Positions 6,840 to 15,563 of a stretch of 48,005 bases of DNA are shown here, piece after piece. The stretch's first letter is position 1. Each line of letters opens with the position of its first letter. The translations under genes were made by a program, and so were the position numbers. The DNA is taken from NCBI GenBank assembly GCA_015493745.1, contig WGCN01000201.1, forward strand, positions 1 to 48,005, read 5' to 3'. The notes beneath the pieces were generated by a model. That model did not search any database. It was not told the DNA's origin and saw only the letters and a program-made list of their open reading frames with translations. The stretch is from Calditrichales bacterium (GTDB lineage: Bacteria; Calditrichota; Calditrichia; Calditrichales; J004).

Positions 6840-8408
6840 ATGTCTTATGTAGTTATCGCCCGCCGCTATCGCCCGATGAGTTTTGAAGAGGTGATCGGCC
6901 AGGAACATATTACGCAAACGCTGGCCAATGCCATTAAAAATCAGCGTATAGGACAGGCTTATATTTTTTCCGGCCCGCGTGGCGTGGGTAAAACAACGAC
7001 AGCCCGCATTCTGGCCATGGCTTTAAATGCCGAGGACGGACCGACGCCCACACCCGATATCAACAGTCCGGTTTGTCAGGCCATTATTCAGGGGCGCTCC
7101 ATGGATGTCATGGAGATTGACGGGGCGTCCAACCGCCGCATCGAAGAGATTCGCAACCTGCGCGAAAACATCAACTATACCCCTTCCGAAAGCCGCTATC
7201 GCATCTACATCATCGATGAGGTGCACATGTTGACCAATGAGGCCTTTAACGCCTTGTTGAAAACGCTGGAAGAGCCGCCCGCCCATGCCATTTTTATTTT
7301 TGCCACCACGGAAATTCACCGGGTACCGGCCACCATCCTTTCCCGTTGCCAGCGGTATGACTTTAAACGTATTCCGCTGGACACCATAAAAAAACATCTG
7401 AAGCTTATCTGTGACCGGGAAAAAATTGGGGCGGAAGATGACGCTCTGCTGGAAATTGCCAAAAAGGCCGACGGCTCCATGAGGGATTCACAAAGCATTC
7501 TCGATCAGATAATCTCCTTCAGCGGTCAGAACGTGACACTGAAGAGCGTGCAGCAGGCTCTGGGGGTTCTGGATCAGGAGGTCTTTTTTAAACTGAGCGC
7601 CCTGATTGCCGCTCACGATATCAAGGGTATTTTGCTTTATGCCCGGGAACTGTTTGGTTCCGGTGTGGATTTGCTGGAACTGCTGACAGGTTTGGAAGAA
7701 CATTTTCGCAATCTTCTGGTGAGCCGGGCCATGGAGTCGGCGGATTTGCTGGAAGTGTCCGAGATGTATGCCGAACGGTATATCAAGGAGGCGCAGGGAT
7801 TTGAGGAACGGGATCTGATCAGCTATCTTACCCTGTTGGGGCAGGCCATCCAGGAAATGAAATGGAGTCCGCAACCCTATCTGAAGTTTGAACTCTCTCT
7901 GGTGAAAATGGCTCAGATGCCGGAAACAAAAAGCATTGAGGCCATACTCCGGGAACTGAGTCAGGTAAAAAAAAAAGCCCTGAAGGCCTCTAAATCCTCC
8001 GTTTCCTCCTCCCCGGCGTCTGCTTTAGCCACCGATGTACATATTCTGTGGCCTAAAGTGGTAAAGCATATAAATTCAAAAATGCCTACACTGGGCAGTG
8101 TGCTGGCCCAGGCCGAACCTCAAAGTATTCATAACGGGCATCTGCGCGTATCCCTGCGCTGTGAACGTTTTAACAGTGAGCGCCTTGATAAAAACATGAA
8201 ATTTATCAATGCCGGGATCCGGGAGGTGACGGGGCAGCCTTTGGGATTAAAAATAGACTATGAGATCGTTGAAAGTATTACGGGCCGGGCCGGGGAGAAG
8301 TTGGGTAAGGTGCGGGAAGAGAAACTTGAAAAGTTGGAACAGCTCAGGAAGGAGAATGTTCTCTTTAATAAGTTTGTTGAAGAATTAGGCCTTGAGCCGG
8401 ATTTTTAA
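6840..8408 (+). CDS. dnaX: DNA polymerase III subunit gamma/tau
   Basis: 522 residues: the clamp-loader ATPase that loads the sliding clamp and, as tau, couples polymerase cores to the helicase. The AAA+ core shows Walker A 'GPRGVGKT' (45-52), Walker B 'IIDEVHM', sensor 1 and the Ser-Arg-Cys finger ('ILSRCQR'). The collar domain III follows to about residue 370. A Lys/Ser/Ala-rich linker and a C-terminal domain complete tau. Three of the four zinc-module cysteines found in E. coli DnaX are absent ('LNAEDGPTPTPDINSPVCQAI'; only Cys79 remains). A run of ten A occurs at codons 376-379. The start follows family alignment ('MSYVVIARRYRP'); there is no clear SD. It is followed by ybaB and recR in one operon. 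Confidence 0.97.
   Translation: MSYVVIARRYRPMSFEEVIGQEHITQTLANAIKNQRIGQAYIFSGPRGVGKTTTARILAMALNAEDGPTPTPDINSPVCQAIIQGRSMDVMEIDGASNRRIEEIRNLRENINYTPSESRYRIYIIDEVHMLTNEAFNALLKTLEEPPAHAIFIFATTEIHRVPATILSRCQRYDFKRIPLDTIKKHLKLICDREKIGAEDDALLEIAKKADGSMRDSQSILDQIISFSGQNVTLKSVQQALGVLDQEVFFKLSALIAAHDIKGILLYARELFGSGVDLLELLTGLEEHFRNLLVSRAMESADLLEVSEMYAERYIKEAQGFEERDLISYLTLLGQAIQEMKWSPQPYLKFELSLVKMAQMPETKSIEAILRELSQVKKKALKASKSSVSSSPASALATDVHILWPKVVKHINSKMPTLGSVLAQAEPQSIHNGHLRVSLRCERFNSERLDKNMKFINAGIREVTGQPLGLKIDYEIVESITGRAGEKLGKVREEKLEKLEQLRKENVLFNKFVEELGLEPDF
7967..7976 (+). promoter_or_regulatory. A10 slippage / frameshift site within dnaX
   Basis: Ten consecutive A residues read gtA AAA AAA AAA gcc in frame (Val-Lys-Lys-Lys-Ala). 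With one extra A the frame reads Ser-Pro-Glu-Gly-Leu then TAA. With one fewer A it reads Lys-Pro then TGA. Either slip therefore gives a protein of about 380 residues ending right after the AAA+/collar region, i.e. a gamma-like form. E. coli uses ribosomal frameshifting and Thermus uses transcriptional slippage on an A-run at this place. Whether it operates here is inference. Confidence 0.6.
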
Positions 8409-8427
8409 TTTAAAAGGAGAATGAATT

Positions 8428-8745
8428 ATGAATATGAATGATCTTTTAAAAAAGGCTCAGGAGATGCAGGCGGAAATGTCCAAGGCGCAGGAGGGGCTGG
8501 CCGAGATCACCGCCGAAGGCAGCGCGGGAGGCGGTATGGTTAAGGTAACCGCCAATGGTAAACTGGAAATTCTCTCCATCTCCATCGAGCCGGAGGTCGT
8601 TAATGCCGATGAAAAGGAAATGCTGGAAGATTTGGTGGCTGCCGCGGTTAATCAGGCTATAAAAAACGCCCAGGAAAAAGCGGCCGAGGCCATGCAGAAA
8701 ATTACCGGGGGGATGTTGGGTGGTCTTAATTTGCCGGGCATGTAG
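8428..8745 (+). CDS. ybaB: YbaB/EbfC family nucleoid-associated protein
   Basis: 105 residues, typical length. The family pattern is present: an N-terminal amphipathic helix ('MNDLLKKAQEMQAEMSKAQEGL'), a central beta segment ('GMVKVTANGKLEILSISIEPEVV'), then 'EMLEDLVAAAVNQAIKNAQEKA' and a Gly-rich tail. EbfC proteins form dimers that bind DNA. A good SD (AAGGAG) precedes ATG. It sits between dnaX and recR, the standard context. Confidence 0.95.
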   Translation: MNMNDLLKKAQEMQAEMSKAQEGLAEITAEGSAGGGMVKVTANGKLEILSISIEPEVVNADEKEMLEDLVAAAVNQAIKNAQEKAAEAMQKITGGMLGGLNLPGM

Positions 8746-8778
8746 GCTCTGGCTCTCAGTTCATCGTGGTAAATAAAT

Positions 8779-9381
8779 ATGTCTCAGTTTAGAATTGCTT
8801 CTTTGGATAATCTTGTATCTCAGCTGTCCAGGCTTCCGGGTATCGGGCGGAAGACGGCTCAGCGCCTGGCCATCTATATTTTAAAGGGGTCGGAGGAGTA
8901 TGCCGGGGCCCTGAGCGGCGCCATTGTGGATGTAAAACAGAATACCCGTTTATGCCGGCAGTGTTTTAATATTGCCGAGGATACATTGTGTGCCATCTGC
9001 GCGGATACGACACGCGATTCATCAAAAATATGCGTGGTTGAGGATATCGTGGATGTTATGGCCATTGAATCTTCCAATGAGTATGGCGGCGTCTATCACG
9101 TTTTGGGCGGGGTCATCTCTCCCCTGGCGGGTGTCAGCGTGGAAGATTTAAAAATACGCGAGTTGGTGGAACGGGTGCGCGCGGGCGATATCCGGGAGGT
9201 GGTGCTGGCTTTAAACCTGTCCACCGAGGGTGAAGCCACGATGATCTATCTTTCGCAACTACTTAAAAACCATTCCGTGGAAATTACACGCATTGCCCAT
9301 GGAATCCCCATGGGTTCCCATTTGGAATTTGTGGATCAGACAACGATTGGCCGCGCCATACAAGCCCGCCGGAAAATCTAA
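8779..9381 (+). CDS. recR: Recombination mediator RecR
   Basis: 200 residues, normal length. RecR forms a ring-shaped complex that with RecO/RecF loads RecA at gaps. The N-terminal helix-hairpin-helix ('LSRLPGIGRKTAQRLA') is followed by a four-Cys zinc motif ('CRQCFNIAEDTLCAIC', residues about 55-70). A Toprim domain follows with 'ICVVEDIVDVMAIE', 'YHVLGGVISPL' and 'ALNLSTEGEATMIYL'. It is the last gene of the ffs-dnaX-ybaB-recR block and overlaps the convergent metallo-hydrolase gene by 4 bp. Confidence 0.97.
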   Translation: MSQFRIASLDNLVSQLSRLPGIGRKTAQRLAIYILKGSEEYAGALSGAIVDVKQNTRLCRQCFNIAEDTLCAICADTTRDSSKICVVEDIVDVMAIESSNEYGGVYHVLGGVISPLAGVSVEDLKIRELVERVRAGDIREVVLALNLSTEGEATMIYLSQLLKNHSVEITRIAHGIPMGSHLEFVDQTTIGRAIQARRKI

Positions 9382-10289
9382 ACTTTCCACTCCCAGCCTT
9401 CCACGGCCAGTTCGCAATTGGGAAACAAGGCCCGGGCTTTTTTCTCGATAGCACGTAAATCGGCGTCGCTATGGGCGGGATTGTGATGGAAGAGTATCAG
9501 TTTTTGGGCTTTGGCCTGCGAAGCGGCGTCACAGGCGGAAACGAAGGTGCTGTGCCCGTAGCCGGCAAACATTTTATATTGCTCCTCGGTATATTGGGCA
9601 TCGTGGATTAGAATGTCCGCATTTTGGGAGAACTTTATCAGCCGCTGGTCGCCACCGATATATTGCTCCACGTCCGTGGCATAGACAATCTTTTTATCTT
9701 TATATTCGATACGCATGGGGTAGCTGCCATCCTTGGGGTGAAAATAGTATTTCATCAAATGGATGGAGAGGCTGCGGTCCAGGGGAAGTTTCTCCATAAC
9801 ATGGGCCACTTTTGGCGCCGGCCGGTCTTTGGTGAAATAGATGACATCGTTCTCGGTCATGTCATGAAATTCCTTGGTGGAACGGAATTCATCCATGGCC
9901 ACGGGATAGAACTGAGGCATGACCAGGGTTCTGAGAACCTCTTCAAAGCTTTTGCCCAGAGTGGCCGGGCCGAAAAAATGGATAAAGACATTGGGCATAT
10001 ACAAGGGGGCAAAGAAGGGCAGGCCCAAGATATGATCCGAGTGGGTGTGATTAAAGATGAAGGTGATATGAAAGGGGGTGTCATTTCTTTTTTGGTGTTG
10101 CAGAATCTCCGGCACCAGTTCCTTTCCAAGATTAATCACGCCGCTACCCGCATCCAGAATTACGATGTTTTCGGGGGTGCGGGCCAGCACGCAGGCGGTA
10201 TTGCCGCCAATTTCCGTGCCTGCCTTTGAAGCCACGGGATAACTTCCACGGACGCCGTAAAACTTAAGTTTAAATTTATAGTCAGCCAT
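9378..10289 (-). CDS. Metallo-beta-lactamase-fold hydrolase, PhnP/RNase Z-like
   Basis: 303 residues, cytoplasmic. The N-terminus 'KFYGVRGSYPV' and 'GGNTACVL' are typical of the COG1235-like branch that includes phosphodiesterases and tRNA-processing enzymes. The metal site is intact: 'NHTHSDHILG' (HxHxDH), a later Asp in 'LIHDAQYTEEQ', and His in 'YGHSTF'. An inserted segment of about 80 residues (about 120-200) between the metal motif and the distal site is longer than in minimal PhnP. Substrate is unknown; a phosphodiester hydrolase is likely. It shares the minus strand with the upstream bifunctional nuclease gene (29-bp gap). Confidence 0.85.
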   Translation of the reverse strand: MADYKFKLKFYGVRGSYPVASKAGTEIGGNTACVLARTPENIVILDAGSGVINLGKELVPEILQHQKRNDTPFHITFIFNHTHSDHILGLPFFAPLYMPNVFIHFFGPATLGKSFEEVLRTLVMPQFYPVAMDEFRSTKEFHDMTENDVIYFTKDRPAPKVAHVMEKLPLDRSLSIHLMKYYFHPKDGSYPMRIEYKDKKIVYATDVEQYIGGDQRLIKFSQNADILIHDAQYTEEQYKMFAGYGHSTFVSACDAASQAKAQKLILFHHNPAHSDADLRAIEKKARALFPNCELAVEGWEWKV

Positions 10290-10318
10290 AGGTTCTACCT
10301 TATGTTCTCATAATTGAA

Positions 10319-10876
10319 TTATTGTTTCGCTTCCAGACGTTTTATCTTATCCCGTATCTGCGCGGCTTTTTCATACTCCTCGGCTTCCACGGCTTTTTTC
10401 AAATCCTCTTTTAGACGGTCCAATTCCTCGGAACCGGATTTGAAAATGAAACTTCGGTCCATGTTTTCCTCTTTATCCTCGGCCACATAACTGGCCTGAT
10501 CCATCACCGATTCCTCAACGTATATCGGTGTCTGGTTTCGTACGGCCAGGGCGATGGCGTCACTGGGACGTGAATCCACATCCAGGGCCTGGTCGTTTTC
10601 CGTTCGCAAACGGATGGTGGCATAGAAGGTATTTTCCTTTAAATCGTTGATCAGCACACTTTCCATCCCAATACCGCATTGGGCCATGATTTGCGTGGTC
10701 AGGTCATGGGTGATCGGGCGGGGCGGTTTGATGTTCTCCAAGCCCAGGGCAATGGATTGCGCCTCATATTCACCGATTATTATAGGCAGTGTACGATCCC
10801 CTTCGGTCTCTTTTAATAAAATCCCACTGGACTGATTTTGCGTTAAAAAAACGCCCTTTACTGAAACTTCTATCAT
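10319..10876 (-). CDS. Bifunctional nuclease (DUF151) family protein with C-terminal UVR motif
   Basis: 185 residues from ATG 10876 (MIEVSVKGVFLTQ). This start has an AAGG SD 6 nt upstream and matches the family start; a longer frame from 10912 adds 12 unrelated residues. The DUF151 domain covers residues 1-130 with the typical 'LPIIIGEYEAQSIALGL', 'RPITHDL' and 'DSRPSDAIALAVR' motifs. After a short linker there is a UvrB/UvrC-type helical hairpin (about 150-185, 'LKKAVEAEEYEKAAQIRDKIKRLE'). The two-domain form is known in several phyla. The biochemical role is uncertain; 'bifunctional nuclease' comes from plant and archaeal relatives. Confidence 0.88.
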   Translation of the reverse strand: MIEVSVKGVFLTQNQSSGILLKETEGDRTLPIIIGEYEAQSIALGLENIKPPRPITHDLTTQIMAQCGIGMESVLINDLKENTFYATIRLRTENDQALDVDSRPSDAIALAVRNQTPIYVEESVMDQASYVAEDKEENMDRSFIFKSGSEELDRLKEDLKKAVEAEEYEKAAQIRDKIKRLEAKQ

Positions 10877-11105
10877 TTTAAACCTTTTTGTAGTGTTCCC
10901 CAGCCTCGACATGTTCCCGGCTGAGTTTAAATGTTGTAAGCTCTATGTTTAACAGAACTTTAACTCGGATAATTTCAAAAAAGGTTAATAAAAACGATAC
11001 TAAAGTCAAAATCTTTTTAGATTAGAAGCAATCTATTGGTCCGGGAAATTTATCTCATTGATTTTCAGCACTTTAGCGAAAAAAGTTTTTCCGGGAATTT
11101 ATACC

Positions 11106-11133
11106 TTGATCGTTCTTGAATAAAATATATATT
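11106..11133 (+). promoter_or_regulatory. Putative sigma-70 type promoter for the NHL/outer-membrane protein pair
   Basis: TTGATC (11106-11111) and TATATT (11128-11133) are spaced by 16 bp and lie 20-47 bp before the ATG, in the AT-rich gap divergent from the bifunctional nuclease gene. The gene's SD (AGGA) follows. This is assigned by eye. Confidence 0.35.
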
Positions 11134-11152
11134 AGGTCGATAGGAATAAAAT

Positions 11153-12037
11153 ATGAAGATAATCCTTATTTTTATTGCCATGTGCTCTTTGGCCGCCGCT
11201 CAAAGCTTTAAAGCGCTTCAACGTATTAACCTGACGGAAGCGGGGGATTCGCTGCTTTTAAGCCCCATGGCCATTGATATCAGTCCCGAACAAAAAGTCT
11301 ATGTGGTGGATACGGGTCACAACCGTATCGTGGTTATGGATATCCGCGGGAAAGTTGTGCGTACCATCGGCGGTTTTGGTTTTGATGAGGAGCAGTTTGA
11401 CGAACCCCGGGATATCTGGAGCCGTTCGGTGGTTGATATTTTTGTTTCCGACTATAACAATCGTCGTCTGCAACGTTTTGACCGGCAGTTGAACTTTCTT
11501 TCCTTTTTGGAAGCCAACAGCGCCCTGAGTGAGGAACTGCAATTTGATTATGCCGCCAGTTGTGCCGTGAGCAGCCAGAATGAACTGTTTTTGCTCAGCC
11601 GAAACCAGGATAAGGTGATCAAGTATAACCGCAACGGCGACGCAGAATATGCCTTTGGCTATCTGGAAAGCGCCTCGGCGGAACTGAATGAACCGCAGCA
11701 GATCGATATTTGGCGCGGAGACCGTCTGCTGGTGAGCAACAGCGGCGACTCCTCGGTGATTGTTTATGATTTTTTCGGAAACCTTGTGCGTCGCATCTCC
11801 AGTCCGCGCTTTGTAAGTCCTTCCGGTTTATCCATTATAAACGATGACTATTTCCTGTTATCCGATCCGCAGGCCGGCCGCCTTTTTCTTATCGACCATC
11901 ACTATGCCGTAAGGGCGGTAAAGGCCGCGCCGGTAAAGCACCCCCGTGACGCCGCTGCCATAAAGGATGGCGATCGCTACCTGCTTTTTGTCCTGGATGG
12001 AAATGAAGTGATCAAAGGAATATTGACTCTGCCGTGA
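11153..12037 (+). CDS. Secreted NHL-repeat beta-propeller protein
   Basis: 294 residues with an N-terminal signal peptide (about 1-16, ending 'SLAAAQ'). The body consists of NHL repeats: 'PMAIDISPEQKVYVVDTGHNRIVVMDIRGKVVRTIGGFG' is a textbook blade, followed by 'EPRDIWSRSVVDIFVSDYNNRRLQRFD' and 'EPQQIDIWRGDRLLVSNSGDSSVIVYD'. About six blades are seen, enough for a propeller. NHL propellers bind proteins or glycans; no catalytic signature is seen. Its stop overlaps the start of the 1166-residue outer-membrane protein by 4 bp, so the two are translationally coupled and probably work together in the envelope. Confidence 0.85.
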   Translation: MKIILIFIAMCSLAAAQSFKALQRINLTEAGDSLLLSPMAIDISPEQKVYVVDTGHNRIVVMDIRGKVVRTIGGFGFDEEQFDEPRDIWSRSVVDIFVSDYNNRRLQRFDRQLNFLSFLEANSALSEELQFDYAASCAVSSQNELFLLSRNQDKVIKYNRNGDAEYAFGYLESASAELNEPQQIDIWRGDRLLVSNSGDSSVIVYDFFGNLVRRISSPRFVSPSGLSIINDDYFLLSDPQAGRLFLIDHHYAVRAVKAAPVKHPRDAAAIKDGDRYLLFVLDGNEVIKGILTLP

Positions 12038-15000
12038 AAAAGCTTCTGTTTATTGTTGTTTTTATGGCGGCAGGGGCGTTAGCCGCCCAGGGGAATTCCT
12101 CTCCCTGGCAGGTGGATTCCACCATAGTGCCCGGGCGCCCGCTTAGGTTTTTTACTTTTCCCGACCGTCATTTACCCGTAAAGGAATCGCTGGAGATTTA
12201 TTTAAACAAACGGCGGGCGCAACCGGTTTTGGATTTTCGCCTGGAGGATACACGCATACGTTTTGTTCCGCCGCCGCAAAAGGGCGATACCGTACGCATC
12301 CGCTACCGGCGTTACCCCATCAATCTTAAGCGACGCTATACCCTCTTTAAAAAAGATACCCTGACCCGTAAGGAAAGCGGAGAAATCGCCGCGAAAAAAA
12401 GAGTGATTATTTCCGCCGTGGATCTGGGGACGGCCTTCGAGGATTTCGGCAGCGGTCTGAAAAAACGCGGTTCCATCGCCCGCGGGGTGAATATCGGTTC
12501 CAACCGTGATCTGACCCTGAGTTCCGGACTGAATCTGGAACTTAGCGGCCAACTGAATGAAAACATTGAGATTGTCGCCGCTTTAACCGACGAAACCACC
12601 CCCATTCAGCCGGAAGGGAACACGCAGACGCTGGATGAGATCGATCGTGTTTTTGTACAGTTTAAAAGTCCCGTGCTTGATGGAACGGTAGGAGATATCT
12701 ACTACGACGTCAATACGCTGCGTTTTGGCAATCTTAAAAGAAAACTACAGGGTATCAATCTGTCCGGCAAATATAAAGGCCATCGTCTGGAACTCACCGG
12801 GGCCACCACGCGCGGATTGATTAAAAGACAGATTTTCATCGGCCGGGAAGGAAATCAGGGGCCGTATCAGTTAACCGGCAACAACGGCGAACGGGAAATT
12901 ATCGTATTGGCCGGTACGGAACAGGTATGGCTGGACGGTCAAAAAATGAGCCGTGGAGAGAGCAACGACTATGTGATCGAATACGGCAATGGCGAAATAC
13001 GTTTTACCAACAAAAGGCTGATTACCGGGGAGAGCCGCATCGAGGTTGATTTTGAGTTTTTCCCTGCCGGGCAAAAGTTTAACCGCGACGCCTATGGCGC
13101 CACTTATGAAGGCGCCCTGGGATTCGGCCTGAGCTACTCCCTGCGATATTTTCGTGAAAGCGACAGCAAGGAACGCCTGTTGGGGCGTGAGAGCGGTTTT
13201 ACCTCCGCCGAAAAAGAAGTGCTCAGGCGCGCCGGTAATGATCCGTTCAGGGCATTTGTCAGCGGGGCCAGTGAGGTGGGCGCGGGAAAAGGGCGTTACA
13301 TCCGGGCCGATACACTCTATGCCGATTCCCTGTACCGCATCTATAAATATGTGGGGCGCGGTGGGGGAGACTACCGGGTTTCCTTTAGCTATGTCGGTAG
13401 GGGGAACGGCAGTTATACCCGCGACCGGCTGGGGCAATACCGCTGGATCGGCCCGTCACGCGGGGATTATGAACCGGTAAAGCTGCTGCCCCTGCCGCAG
13501 GATCATCAACTGGCGGATTTGGATGTTAAGTGGCGGATCGATGAAAAAACAGACTTTAAGGCGGAGTATGCCTTTAGCCGTTTTGATCCGAATACCTTTT
13601 CCGCCCTGGACAATAGCCGGAACAATGGTCAGGCCCTCTTTATGCGTTATAAAACCCGTGACCGGCAGATCGCTCTTTTCGGTTTACGGCCGGGGCGCTT
13701 TACGGCGGATATCAGCGCCACTTATGTCGATGATCGCTTTCAGTCCCTGGACCGGCTAAACAAACCGGACTATCAACGCTACTGGAATGTGCTCAATGAC
13801 AATCTTGACACCCGCGAGGAAAAAAGCCTGCAATTTAACGGAAGCTATTTCCCCACGGAGAACATAAATTTACGCTTAAACGGGGGATTGCTGAATAAGG
13901 CCGGGCAAAGGACCCGGCGTGTAAACAGCGCCCTGGAAATGCGCAAAAGCAGCTGGGGGCGCGGCGAGGTGGATTTTACCTATCTGCGCAGCCGGCAGGA
14001 GAACCGGCAAATCGACAATACCTGGCGACGTTTGCAAAGTGAATACGGGTATGGTCTGGGAGGTTTTGAGCCGCAGCTTATCTACCGCTTTGAAAACAGA
14101 AGGAATCAAACACCGGCGCTGGTAAACGGGTTTCGCTATGATGATGTGGGTTTGCGTCTTAATATCCTGGATTGGTGGCGGATCAAGGGGTTCGCCCAGT
14201 ATCAGACGCGCTATGATCAGGTGTATGATGTGGAACGGCAGGGTCGGCTGACGCCGCAATCGGTGGCGCGTACCGCCCGTCTGCATTTTGAGCTCACCGG
14301 CGTGCCGCGTACCGCCCTGACGGTGGATGTGCTGCGCCGCCAAAAGGTGTTCGAGGAACGCTTTAAAAATATCCGGGTCGATACACTTAAGCTTTTGTAT
14401 GCGGATGCCACGGTTCAGGATACCGTCTGGCAGGATAATGCCACCAATCTGGCCGATGTGACTTTTAGCCACAGTCGCTGGAAAAATGCCCTGCGTATCA
14501 ACGCCAAGTACAGGATCAGCACCGATCAGACAGCCTTGAGAGAAAAGGTCTATATCAAAGTGGAGCCCGGACGGGGCAACCTGCGTTTTGATACGGACTT
14601 GCAGGAATATGTGCCCGATCCCGACGGGGATTATGTTCTGTTTATCGTCTCCTCCGGGCGCTTTGAACCGGTGACCCGCTTAAACTCGGCCTTACGGCTT
14701 ACCTATGATGGCGCGGCCTGGTGGCGAAAACCCGGCCACTGGTGGCAGGTTATTCTGAAAAACCTGAGCGGGAACAGCTATCTGCGCGCGGACGAGGAGA
14801 CCCGGGAACCGGATGTTGCTTCCATCTACCTGTTAAACCTGAGCCGCTTTCAGGGGGCCTATACCTTGCGGGGCGCGCTGGTGTTTGATCAGGACCTGTA
14901 CATCATGAAACGTAACCGTGCCCTGAATTTCCGCATCCAGTATCGCTATCGGGATGATCGCTTTAACCAGTTCCTGGATGCGGCGGATAACGAAGACCGT

Positions 15001-15534
15001 CTTAATGTGGAGCGGGCCTTGCGCATGGACTGGCGCATTATACCGGCCCTGAAAAGCCAGACCGAGGTGCGCGGACGGTTTGTGACGCGTAACAGCCGAA
15101 GCAACGTCATGCGCAACCGTAATATCAGCGGCCTGTTGGCGACCGAAAAAATTACCTGGCGCCTGAACAAACGATGGGAGGCCCGTTTGGAAACCGAATA
15201 CGGGCGCGAGGAAAACCGCACCGATAACTATCCCCTGTCCCTGTGGTATGGTCTTTTTAAGCCGCAGCTTAATTTTATTATTCCCGGAAAGGCCCGGCTT
15301 TCCCTGAATTACGAATATCAGACCGTGCGTTTGCTGGACAATCCCTTAAACCTGACCGTGCCCTATGAAATGGCCCGCGGGCGCAAAGAGGGCCTAAGCC
15401 AGCGCTGGCAGGCACGGATGGAGTATAACATCACCAAAAATGTTCTGTTTAATTTCTCATACAGCGGACGGAATGATGCGGGACTAAGCCGGGTCATCCA
15501 CACCGGCCAGGCCGAAGTGCGCGCCTATTTTTAA
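12034..15534 (+). CDS. Large outer-membrane beta-barrel-like protein of unknown function
   Basis: 1166 residues with a signal peptide (1-18, ending 'GALAAQG'). The first 100 residues look like a small beta domain, then a long region of repeated amphipathic strands with Arg/Tyr/Asp turns follows. The last strands ('WQARMEYNITKNVLFNFSYSGRND...AEVRAYF') end in a terminal Phe, as in outer-membrane barrels. The segment around residues 155-290 ('SSGLNLELSGQLNENIEIVAALTD', 'FVQFKSPVLDGTVGDIYYD', 'RKLQGINLSGKYKGHRLEL') recalls the strand-rich part of SprA/Sov-type giant outer-membrane proteins, but I cannot confirm homology. It overlaps the NHL gene start-to-stop. A hairpin follows its stop. Surface location is well supported; function is not. 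Confidence 0.7.
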   Translation: MKKLLFIVVFMAAGALAAQGNSSPWQVDSTIVPGRPLRFFTFPDRHLPVKESLEIYLNKRRAQPVLDFRLEDTRIRFVPPPQKGDTVRIRYRRYPINLKRRYTLFKKDTLTRKESGEIAAKKRVIISAVDLGTAFEDFGSGLKKRGSIARGVNIGSNRDLTLSSGLNLELSGQLNENIEIVAALTDETTPIQPEGNTQTLDEIDRVFVQFKSPVLDGTVGDIYYDVNTLRFGNLKRKLQGINLSGKYKGHRLELTGATTRGLIKRQIFIGREGNQGPYQLTGNNGEREIIVLAGTEQVWLDGQKMSRGESNDYVIEYGNGEIRFTNKRLITGESRIEVDFEFFPAGQKFNRDAYGATYEGALGFGLSYSLRYFRESDSKERLLGRESGFTSAEKEVLRRAGNDPFRAFVSGASEVGAGKGRYIRADTLYADSLYRIYKYVGRGGGDYRVSFSYVGRGNGSYTRDRLGQYRWIGPSRGDYEPVKLLPLPQDHQLADLDVKWRIDEKTDFKAEYAFSRFDPNTFSALDNSRNNGQALFMRYKTRDRQIALFGLRPGRFTADISATYVDDRFQSLDRLNKPDYQRYWNVLNDNLDTREEKSLQFNGSYFPTENINLRLNGGLLNKAGQRTRRVNSALEMRKSSWGRGEVDFTYLRSRQENRQIDNTWRRLQSEYGYGLGGFEPQLIYRFENRRNQTPALVNGFRYDDVGLRLNILDWWRIKGFAQYQTRYDQVYDVERQGRLTPQSVARTARLHFELTGVPRTALTVDVLRRQKVFEERFKNIRVDTLKLLYADATVQDTVWQDNATNLADVTFSHSRWKNALRINAKYRISTDQTALREKVYIKVEPGRGNLRFDTDLQEYVPDPDGDYVLFIVSSGRFEPVTRLNSALRLTYDGAAWWRKPGHWWQVILKNLSGNSYLRADEETREPDVASIYLLNLSRFQGAYTLRGALVFDQDLYIMKRNRALNFRIQYRYRDDRFNQFLDAADNEDRLNVERALRMDWRIIPALKSQTEVRGRFVTRNSRSNVMRNRNISGLLATEKITWRLNKRWEARLETEYGREENRTDNYPLSLWYGLFKPQLNFIIPGKARLSLNYEYQTVRLLDNPLNLTVPYEMARGRKEGLSQRWQARMEYNITKNVLFNFSYSGRNDAGLSRVIHTGQAEVRAYF

Positions 15535-15563
15535 CCCGCCGCGGGCGGGCCGACCCATTTTTT
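15535..15563 (+). terminator. Possible terminator after the large outer-membrane protein gene
   Basis: CCCGCC (15535-15540) pairs with GGCGGG (15544-15549) around a 3-nt loop directly after the stop codon, and a T6 run follows at 15558-15563. The 8-nt gap between stem and T-run makes it atypical. It lies between two convergent genes. Confidence 0.4.
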
